Numbered from the stretch's first letter, positions 10,955 through 20,032 are shown. The stretch is 64,000 nucleotides of DNA from JAFECT01 sp963838235 (GCA_963838235.1 CAWIQJ010000005.1:744001-808000); one strand, 5' to 3'. Notes: a model not told the origin generated them from the sequence alone. A program made the numbers and translations.

Positions 10955-12553
10955 TCAGTGGTTCACGCCCTCGAGCTTGCCGTTTACGTAGTCGGCACGC
11001 AGGCGAATTTTGTCAATCTTTCCCGTGGCCGCCAGGGGCATGGCGTCGATTTGCACCACCTGGTCGGGCATCCACCAGTCGACGATCTTGCCGCGCAACG
11101 TCCCCAGGAGGGCTTGGGAATCGACGTGCTCGCCCTGGCGCGGCTCGATGATCAGGACCGGGCGCTCGCCCCACCTGGGGTCCGACCGGCCGATGACCGC
11201 GGCCTGGCCCACCGCGGGGTGGCGACCTACGATGTCCTCGATCTCCGCCGGGTTGATCCACTCGCCGCCGGACTTGATCAGGTCCTTGGTGCGGCCGCAG
11301 ACGGTGAGATTGCCGTCCCCGTCGATGCTGGCCAGGTCGCCGGTATCGAAATAGCCCTCCGTGTCGAGCGCGTCGGTCTCGGCCTTGAAATAGCGATCGA
11401 CCACGCTGGCGCCCTTCACCCAGAGACGGCCGATCACACCGCGCTGCTGGGGCAGGGTCACGCCGTCGGCGTCGGTCAGTTTGAGGTCGAGGCCCACCGG
11501 CGGGCGGCCCGAGGCGCGCGTGCGCGACGGCGATCCTTCTGCGGGCGCGACCGTCCCGAGCGGCGACAACTCGGTCATGCCCCAGCTGGTCTGAACCCGG
11601 GCGCCCAGGCGTTCCTCCATGCGCTCGATCAAGGCGTCCGGACATTTGGAGCCGCCGATGGTGATGCGCTTCAGGTCGGGCAGGTCGCCGCCCACGGCGT
11701 CGAGGTGATCGAGCACGCCCAGCCACACGGTCTGTACGCCCGCGGCCACGCTCACGCGTTCGTCGCGCATCAGGGTCGCGAGCGCCGCGCCGTCCAGGTG
11801 GCGACCCGGCAACACCAGCTTTGCGCCCACCGCCGGCGCAGCGAAGGGCAGGCCCCAGCCGTTGGCGTGGAACATCGGCACAGCGATGAGAAGGGTGTCG
11901 GCGCGGGTGAGCGAGAAGGCGTCGGCCTGCAGCGAGCGCAGGGTGTGCAGATAGTTCGAGCGGTGGGTATAGAGCACGCCCTTGGGCTTGCCCGTAGTGC
12001 CCGAGGTGTAACAGAGCCCCGCCGGCGTCGTTTCGTCGAAGCTGCCCCACGCCATCGGCGCGCCGCGCGTCTCGAGCAGGGGTTCGTAGCGCCAGATCTT
12101 CGCAGGGTGCTCACCGAGGCCGAACGGCGCCGGTTCGTCGTCGAGCAGGATGACGTGCTCGAGCCGCGGGCACAGCGGGGCCGCCTCCAACAGCAGCGAC
12201 GTCAGGTTCGACGAGACCGCCAGCACCCGGTCCTGCGCCTCATTGATCATCCCCGCAAGATGCGCGGCGGAGAGCCGCGGATTGAGCGTGTGGCACACCA
12301 GGCCCGCCCCCATGGCGGCGAAGTAGATCTCGAAATGATGCTGGGTGTTCCACGCCAGCGTGCCGACCCGGTCGCCGAGGCGAAGGTCCAGCGACAGCAG
12401 CGCGCCGGAGAAACGATTGCTGCGCTCTCTGAGCGCGGCGTAGCCGATCCGGTCGCCGGCGCCGCCGGCGTGCGCCGTCACGATCTCGCGGTCCGCGGAC
12501 CACTTGGCGGCGTGATCGAGGAATTTGTCGACGGTGAGGGCGTAGGACTGCAT
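10955..12553 (-). CDS. AMP-dependent acyl-CoA synthetase/ligase
   Basis: A 532-residue ANL-superfamily enzyme that would adenylate a carboxylic acid and transfer it to CoA in the cytoplasm. It has the phosphate loop CYTSGTTGKPKG, the A5 motif SWGMTELSP, the A7 hinge YFDTGDL followed by GRTKDLIKSGGEWI, and the A10 lysine in LAATGKIDKIR. Length and motifs fit the medium/long-chain fatty-acid ligase group (FadD3/AlkK-like); the exact acid is not predictable. The ATG at 12553 has an AGAGG site upstream. It lies between the TonB receptor and TetR genes on one strand, consistent with activation of an acid released by the neighbouring esterase. Confidence 0.92.
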   Translation of the reverse strand: MQSYALTVDKFLDHAAKWSADREIVTAHAGGAGDRIGYAALRERSNRFSGALLSLDLRLGDRVGTLAWNTQHHFEIYFAAMGAGLVCHTLNPRLSAAHLAGMINEAQDRVLAVSSNLTSLLLEAAPLCPRLEHVILLDDEPAPFGLGEHPAKIWRYEPLLETRGAPMAWGSFDETTPAGLCYTSGTTGKPKGVLYTHRSNYLHTLRSLQADAFSLTRADTLLIAVPMFHANGWGLPFAAPAVGAKLVLPGRHLDGAALATLMRDERVSVAAGVQTVWLGVLDHLDAVGGDLPDLKRITIGGSKCPDALIERMEERLGARVQTSWGMTELSPLGTVAPAEGSPSRTRASGRPPVGLDLKLTDADGVTLPQQRGVIGRLWVKGASVVDRYFKAETDALDTEGYFDTGDLASIDGDGNLTVCGRTKDLIKSGGEWINPAEIEDIVGRHPAVGQAAVIGRSDPRWGERPVLIIEPRQGEHVDSQALLGTLRGKIVDWWMPDQVVQIDAMPLAATGKIDKIRLRADYVNGKLEGVNH

Positions 12554-12633
12554 GACCTCTTAGGCGCCACGGCGGAAAAAATGGCCGCCGGCTGTCGGTG
12601 ACAACACGGCGGCCCACGTCAGGAGGGAGGATG

Positions 12634-14886
12634 CTAGAAGGTCTTCATCACGCTGATGCCGAACTGGCGCGGCGCGCCCGCCAGGCGGATGGGCGAGGCG
12701 GCGGCCGACACATAGTGATCGTTGGTGCAGTTATAGCAGTACAGGGTCGCCAGCAGGTCACCGTGCTTCCATGCGAGGGTGAGGTTCGCCAGGTCCCGCG
12801 GCGTCAGGTAGTCGCCGGCCGCACGGTTGTCGAACAACGTCGCCCACTGCTCCGAGATGTGGCTGTAGGTGATGCGTGGCGTCAGCAGATCGCTGTTTGA
12901 AAGGTGGAAGTCGTACTGGACGCCGACGTTGAAGGTGAAGTTCGGCGCGTAGGTCTGCGGGTGTCCGCTCAGGTTGATACAGCTGCCCACGCCCGGCCCC
13001 GTGGTGGGGTTACAGATTGGCTGCGTGATCGGCTCTCGGGGATCCTGCGTATAGAAATTCGGCAGTGAGCTGTGTGACAGCGCCACGCTCGCTTCGTACG
13101 AGAGGTCCCCGAATACCGCCTGCGCGGAACCTTCAACCCCATAGAGCTTGGTGCGGCCCGGGACGTTCAGTTCTTCCGTCTGGGTAGGTTGGTCCGGGAT
13201 CGGCAGGATGACCTGGAAATCCTGGAAGTCGTTGTAGTAGGCGCCGATCTGGGCGCGCAGGTGGTTGTCCATCATGCTGGACTTCCAGCCCACCTCGTAG
13301 TCGGTGACATACTCCTGCTTGAACGGCGGGGTCAGCGCGGCGGCGCCGAACAGACCGCTGAAGATCAGCGGCGTGCCGAGACCGCCCGGCTTGGCGCCGG
13401 TGGCGACGAACGCATAGGCGAAGTTGTGATCGTCGACGTTCCAGTTCAGCGCAATCTTTCCGGTGACGTTCTGCCCGGAATAGGTCTGGTTGATCGGGAA
13501 GGTGTACCCGTACGCAACGTATTCCGGCACCGTCCAGGCCCCGAGGTTCTTGGTGTACCAGCCCGAGTAACGCGCGCCGACCTGGAGCTCGAAGTTGTCC
13601 GGCAATTCGAAGGTGGCCTGTCCGAACACCGCCTCTGAGTGGGTGCGGTTGGTGCCGGCGAGCGCCTCGTCGAGCGAACCCGGCGGGAAGCCGATGTCGA
13701 ACTGGCCCGCGGGGAAGTTATAGACGTTGCTCTGGTAGTAGGTTCCCAACACCCACCGGAACGGACCGGTATTGGGCGATATCAGGTTGAACTCCTGCGA
13801 CAGCAGGGTCTCGTCGACCGCTTCGGCGATCGATACGGAGGTCGCGTAAGGCGCGTCCTGCCCGTCGATGTCGCCGGTCCAGGCGGTGCGGCCGGTCTGG
13901 GCGCTGGTGACCGAGCGGAAGGTGATCCCGGAGTCCATCACATAGTCGATCTTCAGCGTGGACCGCACGAAATCATCGACCGCGTAGGTCGGGAAATCGT
14001 TGTTGAAATCGTCGAACAGGTGGCTGGTGCCCTTGTTCAGCAGCGAGTCGCCGAAGTAACCGCCGTTGTCGAGATAGCTGCCGTCGGTCTTCCACAACAC
14101 CGTCAACTGCGGCGTCGGGGTCCACAGGAAGGCGAAGCGCAGGCTCGCCCACTTGAGGTTCGGATCGCCGGTCCAGGGACCGCCGATCTTATAGAAGGTG
14201 TCGCGGTACGACGTGTCGAAGGCGACGCGCGCAGCCATGGTGTCGTTGATCGGCAGATTCACCGCGCCTTGCAGCATAGCGGCGTCGTAGTTGCCGTAGG
14301 ACCCCAGCAAATAGCCGGTGTTGCCGCCGTTGATCACCGGATTGGCGGTGTTGACGAGAATGGCGCCGCCGGTCGCGTTCTGGCCCGCGAAGGTGCCCTG
14401 CGGGCCGCGCAGCACTTCCACGCTGGCGACGTCGTAGTAGGGCTCTTCCTGGAAGTAGCCGGGGAAGGTCGCCGCGCCGTCGCGATAGGTGACCACGCCG
14501 GTTCCGGTCTGGGTGTTGTGCTCGCCCTTGCCGATGCCGCGGATGTCGACGTCGTTGCCCTGGCCGAAGCTGTTGACCGTCAACGAGGGACTGACGAACT
14601 GCAGCTGATCGACGGTAAAGACGCCGTTCTTGGTCAGGTCGCTCTGGGTCAGAACGGTGGCGGCGATGTTGGTCTTCTGCAGGGCGGTGGTGCGCCGGTC
14701 GGCGGTCACCACGACCTCTTTGACGGTGGTGTCCGTGTCGTCCTTGGTCGGAGAGGGCGCGTCGGCGCCGCCGCCGCTGCCTGCGCCGTCGGGCGCAACC
14801 GCCGCCGTGGTCGACTGGGCGTAGGCCGCCCCGCTCCAAGCCAGGCTGAGCATCGTCGCGCACAGCAAAAGCGTCTTGTTCTTCAT
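12634..14886 (-). CDS. TonB-dependent outer-membrane receptor
   Basis: A 750-residue receptor with a signal peptide (MKNKTLLLCATMLSLAWS, ending AYAQ). A TonB-box-like VKEVVVTADR precedes the plug domain (LTKNGVFTVDQLQF; VEVLRGPQGTFAGQNATGG). A 22-strand barrel follows, ending in the aromatic C-terminus FGISVMKTF required for barrel insertion. The Ser/Gly/Ala-rich spacer before the TonB box is typical of Caulobacterales and Sphingomonadales receptors. It would import a bulky substrate across the outer membrane. A good GGAAGGATC ribosome site precedes the ATG. The gene context (synthetase, esterase, MFS) argues for an organic substrate rather than a siderophore, but no direct evidence shows this. 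Confidence 0.93.
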   Translation of the reverse strand: MKNKTLLLCATMLSLAWSGAAYAQSTTAAVAPDGAGSGGGADAPSPTKDDTDTTVKEVVVTADRRTTALQKTNIAATVLTQSDLTKNGVFTVDQLQFVSPSLTVNSFGQGNDVDIRGIGKGEHNTQTGTGVVTYRDGAATFPGYFQEEPYYDVASVEVLRGPQGTFAGQNATGGAILVNTANPVINGGNTGYLLGSYGNYDAAMLQGAVNLPINDTMAARVAFDTSYRDTFYKIGGPWTGDPNLKWASLRFAFLWTPTPQLTVLWKTDGSYLDNGGYFGDSLLNKGTSHLFDDFNNDFPTYAVDDFVRSTLKIDYVMDSGITFRSVTSAQTGRTAWTGDIDGQDAPYATSVSIAEAVDETLLSQEFNLISPNTGPFRWVLGTYYQSNVYNFPAGQFDIGFPPGSLDEALAGTNRTHSEAVFGQATFELPDNFELQVGARYSGWYTKNLGAWTVPEYVAYGYTFPINQTYSGQNVTGKIALNWNVDDHNFAYAFVATGAKPGGLGTPLIFSGLFGAAALTPPFKQEYVTDYEVGWKSSMMDNHLRAQIGAYYNDFQDFQVILPIPDQPTQTEELNVPGRTKLYGVEGSAQAVFGDLSYEASVALSHSSLPNFYTQDPREPITQPICNPTTGPGVGSCINLSGHPQTYAPNFTFNVGVQYDFHLSNSDLLTPRITYSHISEQWATLFDNRAAGDYLTPRDLANLTLAWKHGDLLATLYCYNCTNDHYVSAAASPIRLAGAPRQFGISVMKTF

Positions 14887-15071
14887 GATCCTTCCCCATG
14901 CCGAATTAGCTCGCGCTCTTCGGCGCGTGGCGGAAAGGTCGCCCCAGTTCGGGGTCCTGTCAACGCTAATTATATCGAGAGCGAATATCTTGAGGTCAGT
15001 TTCGCCTGGTGCGAGTGCCCAGGGGGCCGCGAGAGGCTAAATATTTCCACAAAACAACAGATTGACCGTCG

Positions 15072-16451
15072 TCAGCGCTGCCTGCGTGCGGCGTCCAGCA
15101 CGGTCGAGACCGCCTTGTCGGGGGCGGTGACGTTGAAGCGCATCCAGGGGCTGGGCGTCTGATGCGGCGAGAACAGCGCGCCGGGCGCGACCAGCACGCC
15201 CTGCTGGCGGCACACCACGGCCAGCTCGTTGGTATCGCAGCCCATATTCACCCAGAGGAACAGGCCGTCGGCCTCTGCCGCGAAGATCTCGACCCCGGCT
15301 TTGTCAAGTCGTTCGCGCGCCGCGGCGCGCCGCTCGGCCAGGCGCTCGCGCAGCCGCCGGGCGTGGTCGGCGAAGCGGCCCTCGACCAGCAGCTTGTGCA
15401 CGAGGCGCTCGTTCAGCTCCGGCGTGGTGAAGCCGGTGAGCACCTTGGCGTCCACGATCTTCGCCGCGAGGTCGGCGTTGCAGGCGAGGAAACCGACGCG
15501 CACGTTGCTGGCCAGCACCTTGGAGAAGCCGCCGGCGTAGATGACCCGCTCGAGGCCGTCGTGCGCCGCGAGGCGCCGGACCGCTGTGGCGCCGAGATCG
15601 GCATAGACGTCGTCTTCGAAGATATGAAAGCCCTGCGCCCGCGCAATTGACAGTATCGCCGTCTGGGTTTGCGGCGACAGCGACATGCCCGTCGGGTTGT
15701 GCGTGGCCGAACTCACGATGAACAGCTTCGGCCTTTCCTGGCGCGCGATCTGCTCCAGCAGGGTCAGGTCCAGGCCTTGGGGGCCAAGCGGAACGCCCAC
15801 GACGCGCGCGCCGTGGGCCGCGGCGATGCCGAGCGCGCCGAACCAGAACGGGTCCAGGCAGAGCACCGCTTCTCCCGGCGCTACGAGAGCACGCAGCGCC
15901 AGGTCGAGGCCCTGGGTGATGCCGGTGGTAAGCACGATCTGGTCGGCGCCGGCGACGATGTCGAGATCGGCGAGACGCGCCTGCAGCACCGCGCGCAAGG
16001 GCTCGAACCCATGACCCTCGCCGGGCCGCAGCCAGCGTGCGGGCGCCTCGCGGCCGAGCGCGCGCAGCGCCGCGCCCAGTCGCGCACCGTCGAGCCAGGA
16101 CGCGGGCAATACGCCCACGCCCGGACCATAGGCTTCGACGCCTTGCAGCATGTGATGCAGCAGCCAGCTGAAGTCGATCGCCGTGGGCGCGCGCGCGGGC
16201 GCAACGACGGGTTCAACGCGGGGACGCACATAGAAGCCCGATCCGCGCCGCGCTTCGAGATAGCCTTCCGCGACGAGACGCTCGTAGGCTTCGACCGCGG
16301 TGAACGGCGAAACGCCGCGCAAGTTCGCAAGCGCGCGCACCGAGGGCACGCGCATGCCGGGGCGATAGACCTGTCCGTGGATGCGCGACAGCGTCCACTG
16401 GATGCAGTCGTCGACACGGGTCTGGTCGGAAGCGGGGCGGGCCGGGGGCAT
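15072..16451 (-). CDS. MocR-type (GntR/aminotransferase) transcriptional regulator
   Basis: A GntR winged helix at the N-terminus (YRPGMRVPSVRALANLRGVS, then AVEAYERLVAEGYLEARRGS) is fused to a fold-type I aminotransferase domain. The PLP-binding lysine sits in AGGFSKVLASNVRVGFLA, and substrate/PLP residues appear in SATHNPTGMS and FEDDVYADLG. MocR proteins sense PLP or amino-compound ligands and usually regulate a divergent gene. I prefer the ATG at 16451 (459 residues) to the TTG at 16481. The gene diverges from the S41-like operon at 16546, the likely target. Confidence 0.88.
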   Translation of the reverse strand: MPPARPASDQTRVDDCIQWTLSRIHGQVYRPGMRVPSVRALANLRGVSPFTAVEAYERLVAEGYLEARRGSGFYVRPRVEPVVAPARAPTAIDFSWLLHHMLQGVEAYGPGVGVLPASWLDGARLGAALRALGREAPARWLRPGEGHGFEPLRAVLQARLADLDIVAGADQIVLTTGITQGLDLALRALVAPGEAVLCLDPFWFGALGIAAAHGARVVGVPLGPQGLDLTLLEQIARQERPKLFIVSSATHNPTGMSLSPQTQTAILSIARAQGFHIFEDDVYADLGATAVRRLAAHDGLERVIYAGGFSKVLASNVRVGFLACNADLAAKIVDAKVLTGFTTPELNERLVHKLLVEGRFADHARRLRERLAERRAAARERLDKAGVEIFAAEADGLFLWVNMGCDTNELAVVCRQQGVLVAPGALFSPHQTPSPWMRFNVTAPDKAVSTVLDAARRQR

Positions 16452-16481
16452 GGGATCAACTGTAACGGCGACTTCGGCCAA

Positions 16482-16504
16482 AGTGTATCGGTATTGTACC
16501 GGCA
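16482..16504. promoter_or_regulatory. Possible MocR operator/promoter in divergent gap
   Basis: The short gap between the MocR gene and the S41-like gene contains GTATCGGTATTGTACCGGC at about 16484-16502, with a GGTA-TTG-TACC dyad. MocR regulators often bind repeated sites in exactly this position. No experimentally known site was matched, so this is an inference from position and symmetry only. Confidence 0.28.
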
Positions 16505-16545
16505 GAGGCGGTTAGGGTTCAAGCCGGCCCTGATCGAGGAACCCC

Positions 16546-17907
16546 ATGTCCGCTCGCCAGATGCTTTGCCTTTGCGCCGCCACTGTCGCGATCGCCGCCT
16601 TCGGCCCGGCCCCGGTCCATGCGGACCCCAACGACCGCGCCGCCCAGCTGCAGGACCTGGAGGTCGTCCGCACCCAGTACCTGCCGAAGGAGATGGCCTT
16701 CACGCCGGCGACGCGGGCGATGGCGCAAGCGCTGCTCGACACGCTCGAGACGCGCGCCGGTTCGATGTCGCAAACCGAGTTCGCGGTCGAGCTCGCCGAG
16801 GTCGGCGCCTTGGCCGACAACGCGCACAGCGGCCTTCGCCTGTTCGATCCCAGTGCGGCGCCGACCAGGCGCCTGCCGGTGCGCCTGGTGTGGATGCCCG
16901 ACGCCCTGATCGTCATCCGCGCGGCAGGGCCCGCCAGGGATCTCGCCGGTGCGCGCGTGTTGCGCATCGAGGGCCGCTCGCCCGAAGCGCTGTTCGCCGG
17001 CGCCAAGGTGCTGCAGGGCGGCAAGCGCGTGGCGCGCGAGTTCTGGCTCGACGACTGGATCGAATCCGACGGCGTGTTGCAGGCGCTGGGCCTCGCCAAG
17101 TCGGCCGACGAAATCGCCATGACCTTGAAACTGCCCGACGGCCGTGTCGTCGAGCGCACCCTGCCCATGCTGCCGGTCGCCGAGTTCGGCGCCTTCGCCG
17201 ACCTCGAGCGCATCTGGTCGCCCGAGCCGGCGGAGAAGGAAACCGGATGGTCCCCGGCGCTCAAAGTCGAGCGCGAGCCGCTCTATCTGCGCGACGCCGA
17301 CCGGCCGTTCCGGGTGCTCCCGTTGGCGAAACAGCGCGCGCTTTACATCCAGTTCCGCTCCAACGAGGACGAAGACGGCTACCCGATGGCGAAATTCCTC
17401 GATGAGGTGCATCGCTCGATCCGGACCGCGCATCCGCGCGATCTGGTCGTCGACCTGCGCTTCGACAACGGCGGCAATCTGCTCACCACGCTCGACTTCA
17501 TGCGCGGCCTGAGCAAGACCGTTACCGGCCGTGTCTATCTCCTGACCGGGCCCTATACCTTTTCGGCCGGCATCATCTCGGCGGCCGCACTGAAACAAGC
17601 CGGCGGCGCGCGCGTGACCATCGTCGGCGACGAGGTCGGCGACCGGCCGCACTTCTGGTCCGAAGGCGCCTTCGTCAAACTGCCCAACTCGCACCTCTGG
17701 TTCCGCTATACCGACGGTCAGTTCAATCTGAAGGACGGCTGCACCGGCGAGCCGGCGTGTATGGACGACCGCTATCCGATCCAGGTGAACTTCGCCTCGC
17801 TCGACCCCGAGATTCGCGCGCCCCTGACCGCCGCCGCCTATCTCGCCGGCCGCGATCCCGCCATGGAGGCGGTGGCCCGCGACATCCGCCGGCGCACCGG
17901 CCGATGA
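16546..17907 (+). CDS. Periplasmic S41-like (tail-specific protease fold) protein
   Basis: A 453-residue protein with a signal peptide ending near VHADP. The C-terminal half resembles the S41/ClpP-crotonase-like fold: VVDLRFDNGGNLLTTLDFM corresponds to the D-R-N-GG segment, and GPYTFSAGIISAAALK carries the candidate nucleophile serine in the usual FSA context. The usual PDZ domain is not obvious. It may be a peptidase or a catalytically drifted relative; the lysine partner cannot be assigned by eye. The GAGGAACCCC site precedes the ATG. Its stop overlaps the DUF3830 start (ATGA), so at least these two genes are co-translated. Confidence 0.75.
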   Translation: MSARQMLCLCAATVAIAAFGPAPVHADPNDRAAQLQDLEVVRTQYLPKEMAFTPATRAMAQALLDTLETRAGSMSQTEFAVELAEVGALADNAHSGLRLFDPSAAPTRRLPVRLVWMPDALIVIRAAGPARDLAGARVLRIEGRSPEALFAGAKVLQGGKRVAREFWLDDWIESDGVLQALGLAKSADEIAMTLKLPDGRVVERTLPMLPVAEFGAFADLERIWSPEPAEKETGWSPALKVEREPLYLRDADRPFRVLPLAKQRALYIQFRSNEDEDGYPMAKFLDEVHRSIRTAHPRDLVVDLRFDNGGNLLTTLDFMRGLSKTVTGRVYLLTGPYTFSAGIISAAALKQAGGARVTIVGDEVGDRPHFWSEGAFVKLPNSHLWFRYTDGQFNLKDGCTGEPACMDDRYPIQVNFASLDPEIRAPLTAAAYLAGRDPAMEAVARDIRRRTGR

Positions 17908-18317
17908 CGGGCGGCCTGATCGTCACCCTGGGCGCGGCGAGCTTTTCGGCCAAGCTCGAAGCCAAGGCGGCCGCCACGCTCGCCTGGCTCATCAAGCGTC
18001 TTCCCTTCGAAGGCGTCGCCCAGCACGCCCGCTGGAGCGGCGAGGCGGCCTGGACCAGGCTGGGCGCGCGCCCAGACCTGCCGTTCGAGAATGCGACGGC
18101 CTATCCCGCGCCGGGCCAGCTTCTGCTCTACGCCGGCGGGGCCAGCGAGCCCGAACTTCTCCTGCCGTACGGTCCGTGTGCGTTCGCCTGTCGCGCGGGC
18201 GCGCTGGCCGGCAACCACTTCGCCAGCATCGACGGCGGATCGACCGAGCTGCGCGTGATCGGCGAAACCTTGCTGCTCACCGGCGCCCAGCCGCTGCGGA
18301 TCGCCGCTGCGACCTGA
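17904..18317 (+). CDS. DUF3830 cyclophilin-like protein
   Basis: A 137-residue protein matching the DUF3830 pattern: an N-terminal strand SFSAKLEAKAAATLAWL, then RWSGEAAWTRLG, a central YPAPGQLLLYAGGASEPELL and a GNHFASI segment. DUF3830 belongs to the cyclophilin-like fold group and has no settled function; members often sit beside amidohydrolases or transporters. The ATG at 17904 overlaps the S41-like stop by four bases, indicating translational coupling. Its co-occurrence with a MocR regulator hints at amino-compound metabolism, which is inference only. Confidence 0.8.
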   Translation: MTGGLIVTLGAASFSAKLEAKAAATLAWLIKRLPFEGVAQHARWSGEAAWTRLGARPDLPFENATAYPAPGQLLLYAGGASEPELLLPYGPCAFACRAGALAGNHFASIDGGSTELRVIGETLLLTGAQPLRIAAAT

Positions 18318-18350
18318 CCGCTACGGCAATCGCGCGGACTGTGCGACACT

Positions 18351-19220
18351 ATGACGATGGCCCTGCCTGTGACCCCCGTCCGCGACGTGTCCGCCGAGGA
18401 GCGCGAAGCCTATGCGCGCGACGGCGCCGTCGTGCTGCGTGGCATGCTGCAGCCGGAATGGATCGAGCGCATGGGCGAGGCGGTGGACCGCGCGGTGAAC
18501 AGTCCGAGCGCGGCAGCGTCGGAGTACACCGAGAAAGGCAAGAGCGGGCGTTACCTCGGCGATTTCTTCGTCTGGAGACGCGATCCGCTGTTCCGCGCGT
18601 TCGAATTGGAGTCGCCCCTGCCGCGGATCGCGGCGCAGATGATGGGCGGGGCGTCGGAGATCACGCTCTTCTACGACCAGCTGCTGGTGAAGGAGCCTAT
18701 GACGCACGAGGAGACTCCGTGGCACCAGGACCTGCCCTATTGGCCGGTGCGCGGGAACGACATTCTGTCGCTGTGGATCGGCTTCGACCCGGTTCCCGCC
18801 GAGGCCGGGGCGATGCGTTATGTGAAGGGCAGTCACAAGGACGGCGTGCTCTATGCGCCCAAGGCGTTCGGCCGCGACACCGGCTTTGCCGAAATCTTCG
18901 AACGCGCCGGCCTGCCGCCGTTTCCCGACATGGACGAGGTTCTGCGCCGCGCCGAGGTGCTAGTGTGCGAGGTCGAGCCCGGCGACATCGTCGTGCACCA
19001 CCCGCTGACGTTCCACGGGTCGCCTGGCAATCTGCGAACCGATCTGCGCCGGCGCGCCCTGGCCGTACGCTACCTCGGCCCGGATGCGGTGTTCGATGCG
19101 CGCCCGGGGACCTTCCTGGAGAATCGCAAACTCGACGTCCTTCTCGCCGAACCCATCGCCGCGCGCGACGGTGACCGCCTCGGCGGCGCGAATTTTCCGA
19201 CTGTGTCGTTGACGACGTGA
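18351..19220 (+). CDS. Phytanoyl-CoA dioxygenase family (Fe(II)/2-oxoglutarate) enzyme
   Basis: A 289-residue PhyH-family oxygenase. The iron-binding facial triad is visible as H-x-D in ETPWHQDLPYW and the distal histidine in HHPLTFHGSPGN, followed by the arginine of LRRRALAVRYLG that would bind 2-oxoglutarate. The first part (YARDGAVVLRGML) is the standard family opening. Such enzymes hydroxylate a wide range of small molecules, from acyl-CoAs to osmolytes and natural products, so the substrate is open. It follows the DUF3830 gene by 33 bases on the same strand and is probably in the same transcript. Confidence 0.9.
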   Translation: MTMALPVTPVRDVSAEEREAYARDGAVVLRGMLQPEWIERMGEAVDRAVNSPSAAASEYTEKGKSGRYLGDFFVWRRDPLFRAFELESPLPRIAAQMMGGASEITLFYDQLLVKEPMTHEETPWHQDLPYWPVRGNDILSLWIGFDPVPAEAGAMRYVKGSHKDGVLYAPKAFGRDTGFAEIFERAGLPPFPDMDEVLRRAEVLVCEVEPGDIVVHHPLTFHGSPGNLRTDLRRRALAVRYLGPDAVFDARPGTFLENRKLDVLLAEPIAARDGDRLGGANFPTVSLTT

Positions 19221-19279
19221 AGGCGCAGTTCGCTGGCCTGAGCGTTGACGCATGCGCCTTGCTCGTCTACCAGCGCGCG

Positions 19280-19392
19280 TCCCTTGGGGAGTAGCCGTCC
19301 GCTTCTGAGCGGAGGCCGCGTCAACATACCTGATCGCAAGATCATGGCGCGGCTGGGCGGACCGATCCGGTCCGTTTGGCGAGACCAACGGC
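19280..19392 (+). promoter_or_regulatory. yybP-ykoY (manganese) riboswitch
   Basis: The leader of the GDT1-type gene contains both conserved yybP-ykoY blocks: GGGGAGTAGCC at 19286-19296 and CGTCAACATACC at 19319-19330, plus GGCGAGACC at 19378-19386. P1 can form between TTGG (19284-19287) and CCAA (19385-19388), and GCC pairs with GGC inside it. A hairpin lies between the blocks and a GATC-GCAA-GATC tetraloop stem follows the second block. The class binds Mn2+ and turns on Mn exporters. About 65 bases separate it from the ATG at 19457; control could act on transcription or translation. Confidence 0.92.
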
Positions 19393-19456
19393 GTAGACGC
19401 TTGCGGCTGGCGGGCGCCCGCGTCGTTGCGCGTCTCGACCGGCCCCGGATGTCGTC

Positions 19457-20032
19457 ATGGAAGCCTTTCTGGTCTCGACCGGCCTCGTCGCCCTCGCCGA
19501 GATGGGCGATCGCACCCAGCTTCTCGCCATCATGCTGGCGAGCCGGTTCAAGCGGCCGGTCCCGATCCTGCTCGGCATCCTTCTCGCCACCATCGCCAGC
19601 AATGTGCTGGCCGCGGTCGCGGGCTTCTATCTGTCGAGCCTGTTGTCGTCGGTCTGGTTCAAATACGCCGTGTCCCTGTCCTTCATCGGCATGGCCATGT
19701 GGGCGCTGGTCCCCGACAAGGTCGCCGAGGAAGACATGCCGCCGCGCGCGGGCCTGGGCGTGTTCCTGACCACCGCCGTGTCGTTCTTCGTGGTGGAGAT
19801 CGGCGACAAGACCCAGATCGCCGCGGCAGCCCTCGCGGCGCAGTTCCACGACGTGCTCATCGTGGCCGCGGGCACGACCGCCGGCATGATGATCGCCAAC
19901 GTGCCGGCCGTGTATCTGGGTCACGGATTCAGCCGCCGGCTCCCGCTCGGCGCGCTCAGGATCGCCGCCGCGCTGGTCTATCTGGGGCTCGGCCTGTGGG
20001 GCATGGCGACGGCGGCCGGGCTGGTGCGCTAA
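19457..20032 (+). CDS. TMEM165/GDT1 (UPF0016) family cation exporter, probably Mn2+
   Basis: A 191-residue inner-membrane protein with six predicted helices built as two inverted repeats. Each repeat carries the family's E-x-G-D-(K/R)-T motif: LAEMGDRTQLLAIML near residue 15 and VVEIGDKTQIAAAAL near residue 113. Bacterial members (MneA-like) export Mn2+. The Mn riboswitch directly upstream strongly supports this role here: intracellular Mn2+ would switch on its own efflux. Its stop codon overlaps the stop of the convergent NhaA fusion gene by four bases. Confidence 0.93.
   Translation: MEAFLVSTGLVALAEMGDRTQLLAIMLASRFKRPVPILLGILLATIASNVLAAVAGFYLSSLLSSVWFKYAVSLSFIGMAMWALVPDKVAEEDMPPRAGLGVFLTTAVSFFVVEIGDKTQIAAAALAAQFHDVLIVAAGTTAGMMIANVPAVYLGHGFSRRLPLGALRIAAALVYLGLGLWGMATAAGLVR

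Noticed and set aside
10901..12601. 566-codon plus-strand frame opposite the acyl-CoA synthetase
   Set aside because: Shadow frame; the minus strand carries all ANL-enzyme motifs.
13639..15162. 507-codon plus-strand frame opposite the TonB receptor
   Set aside because: It spans the receptor's promoter and signal peptide in antisense and has no domain; the receptor is unambiguous.
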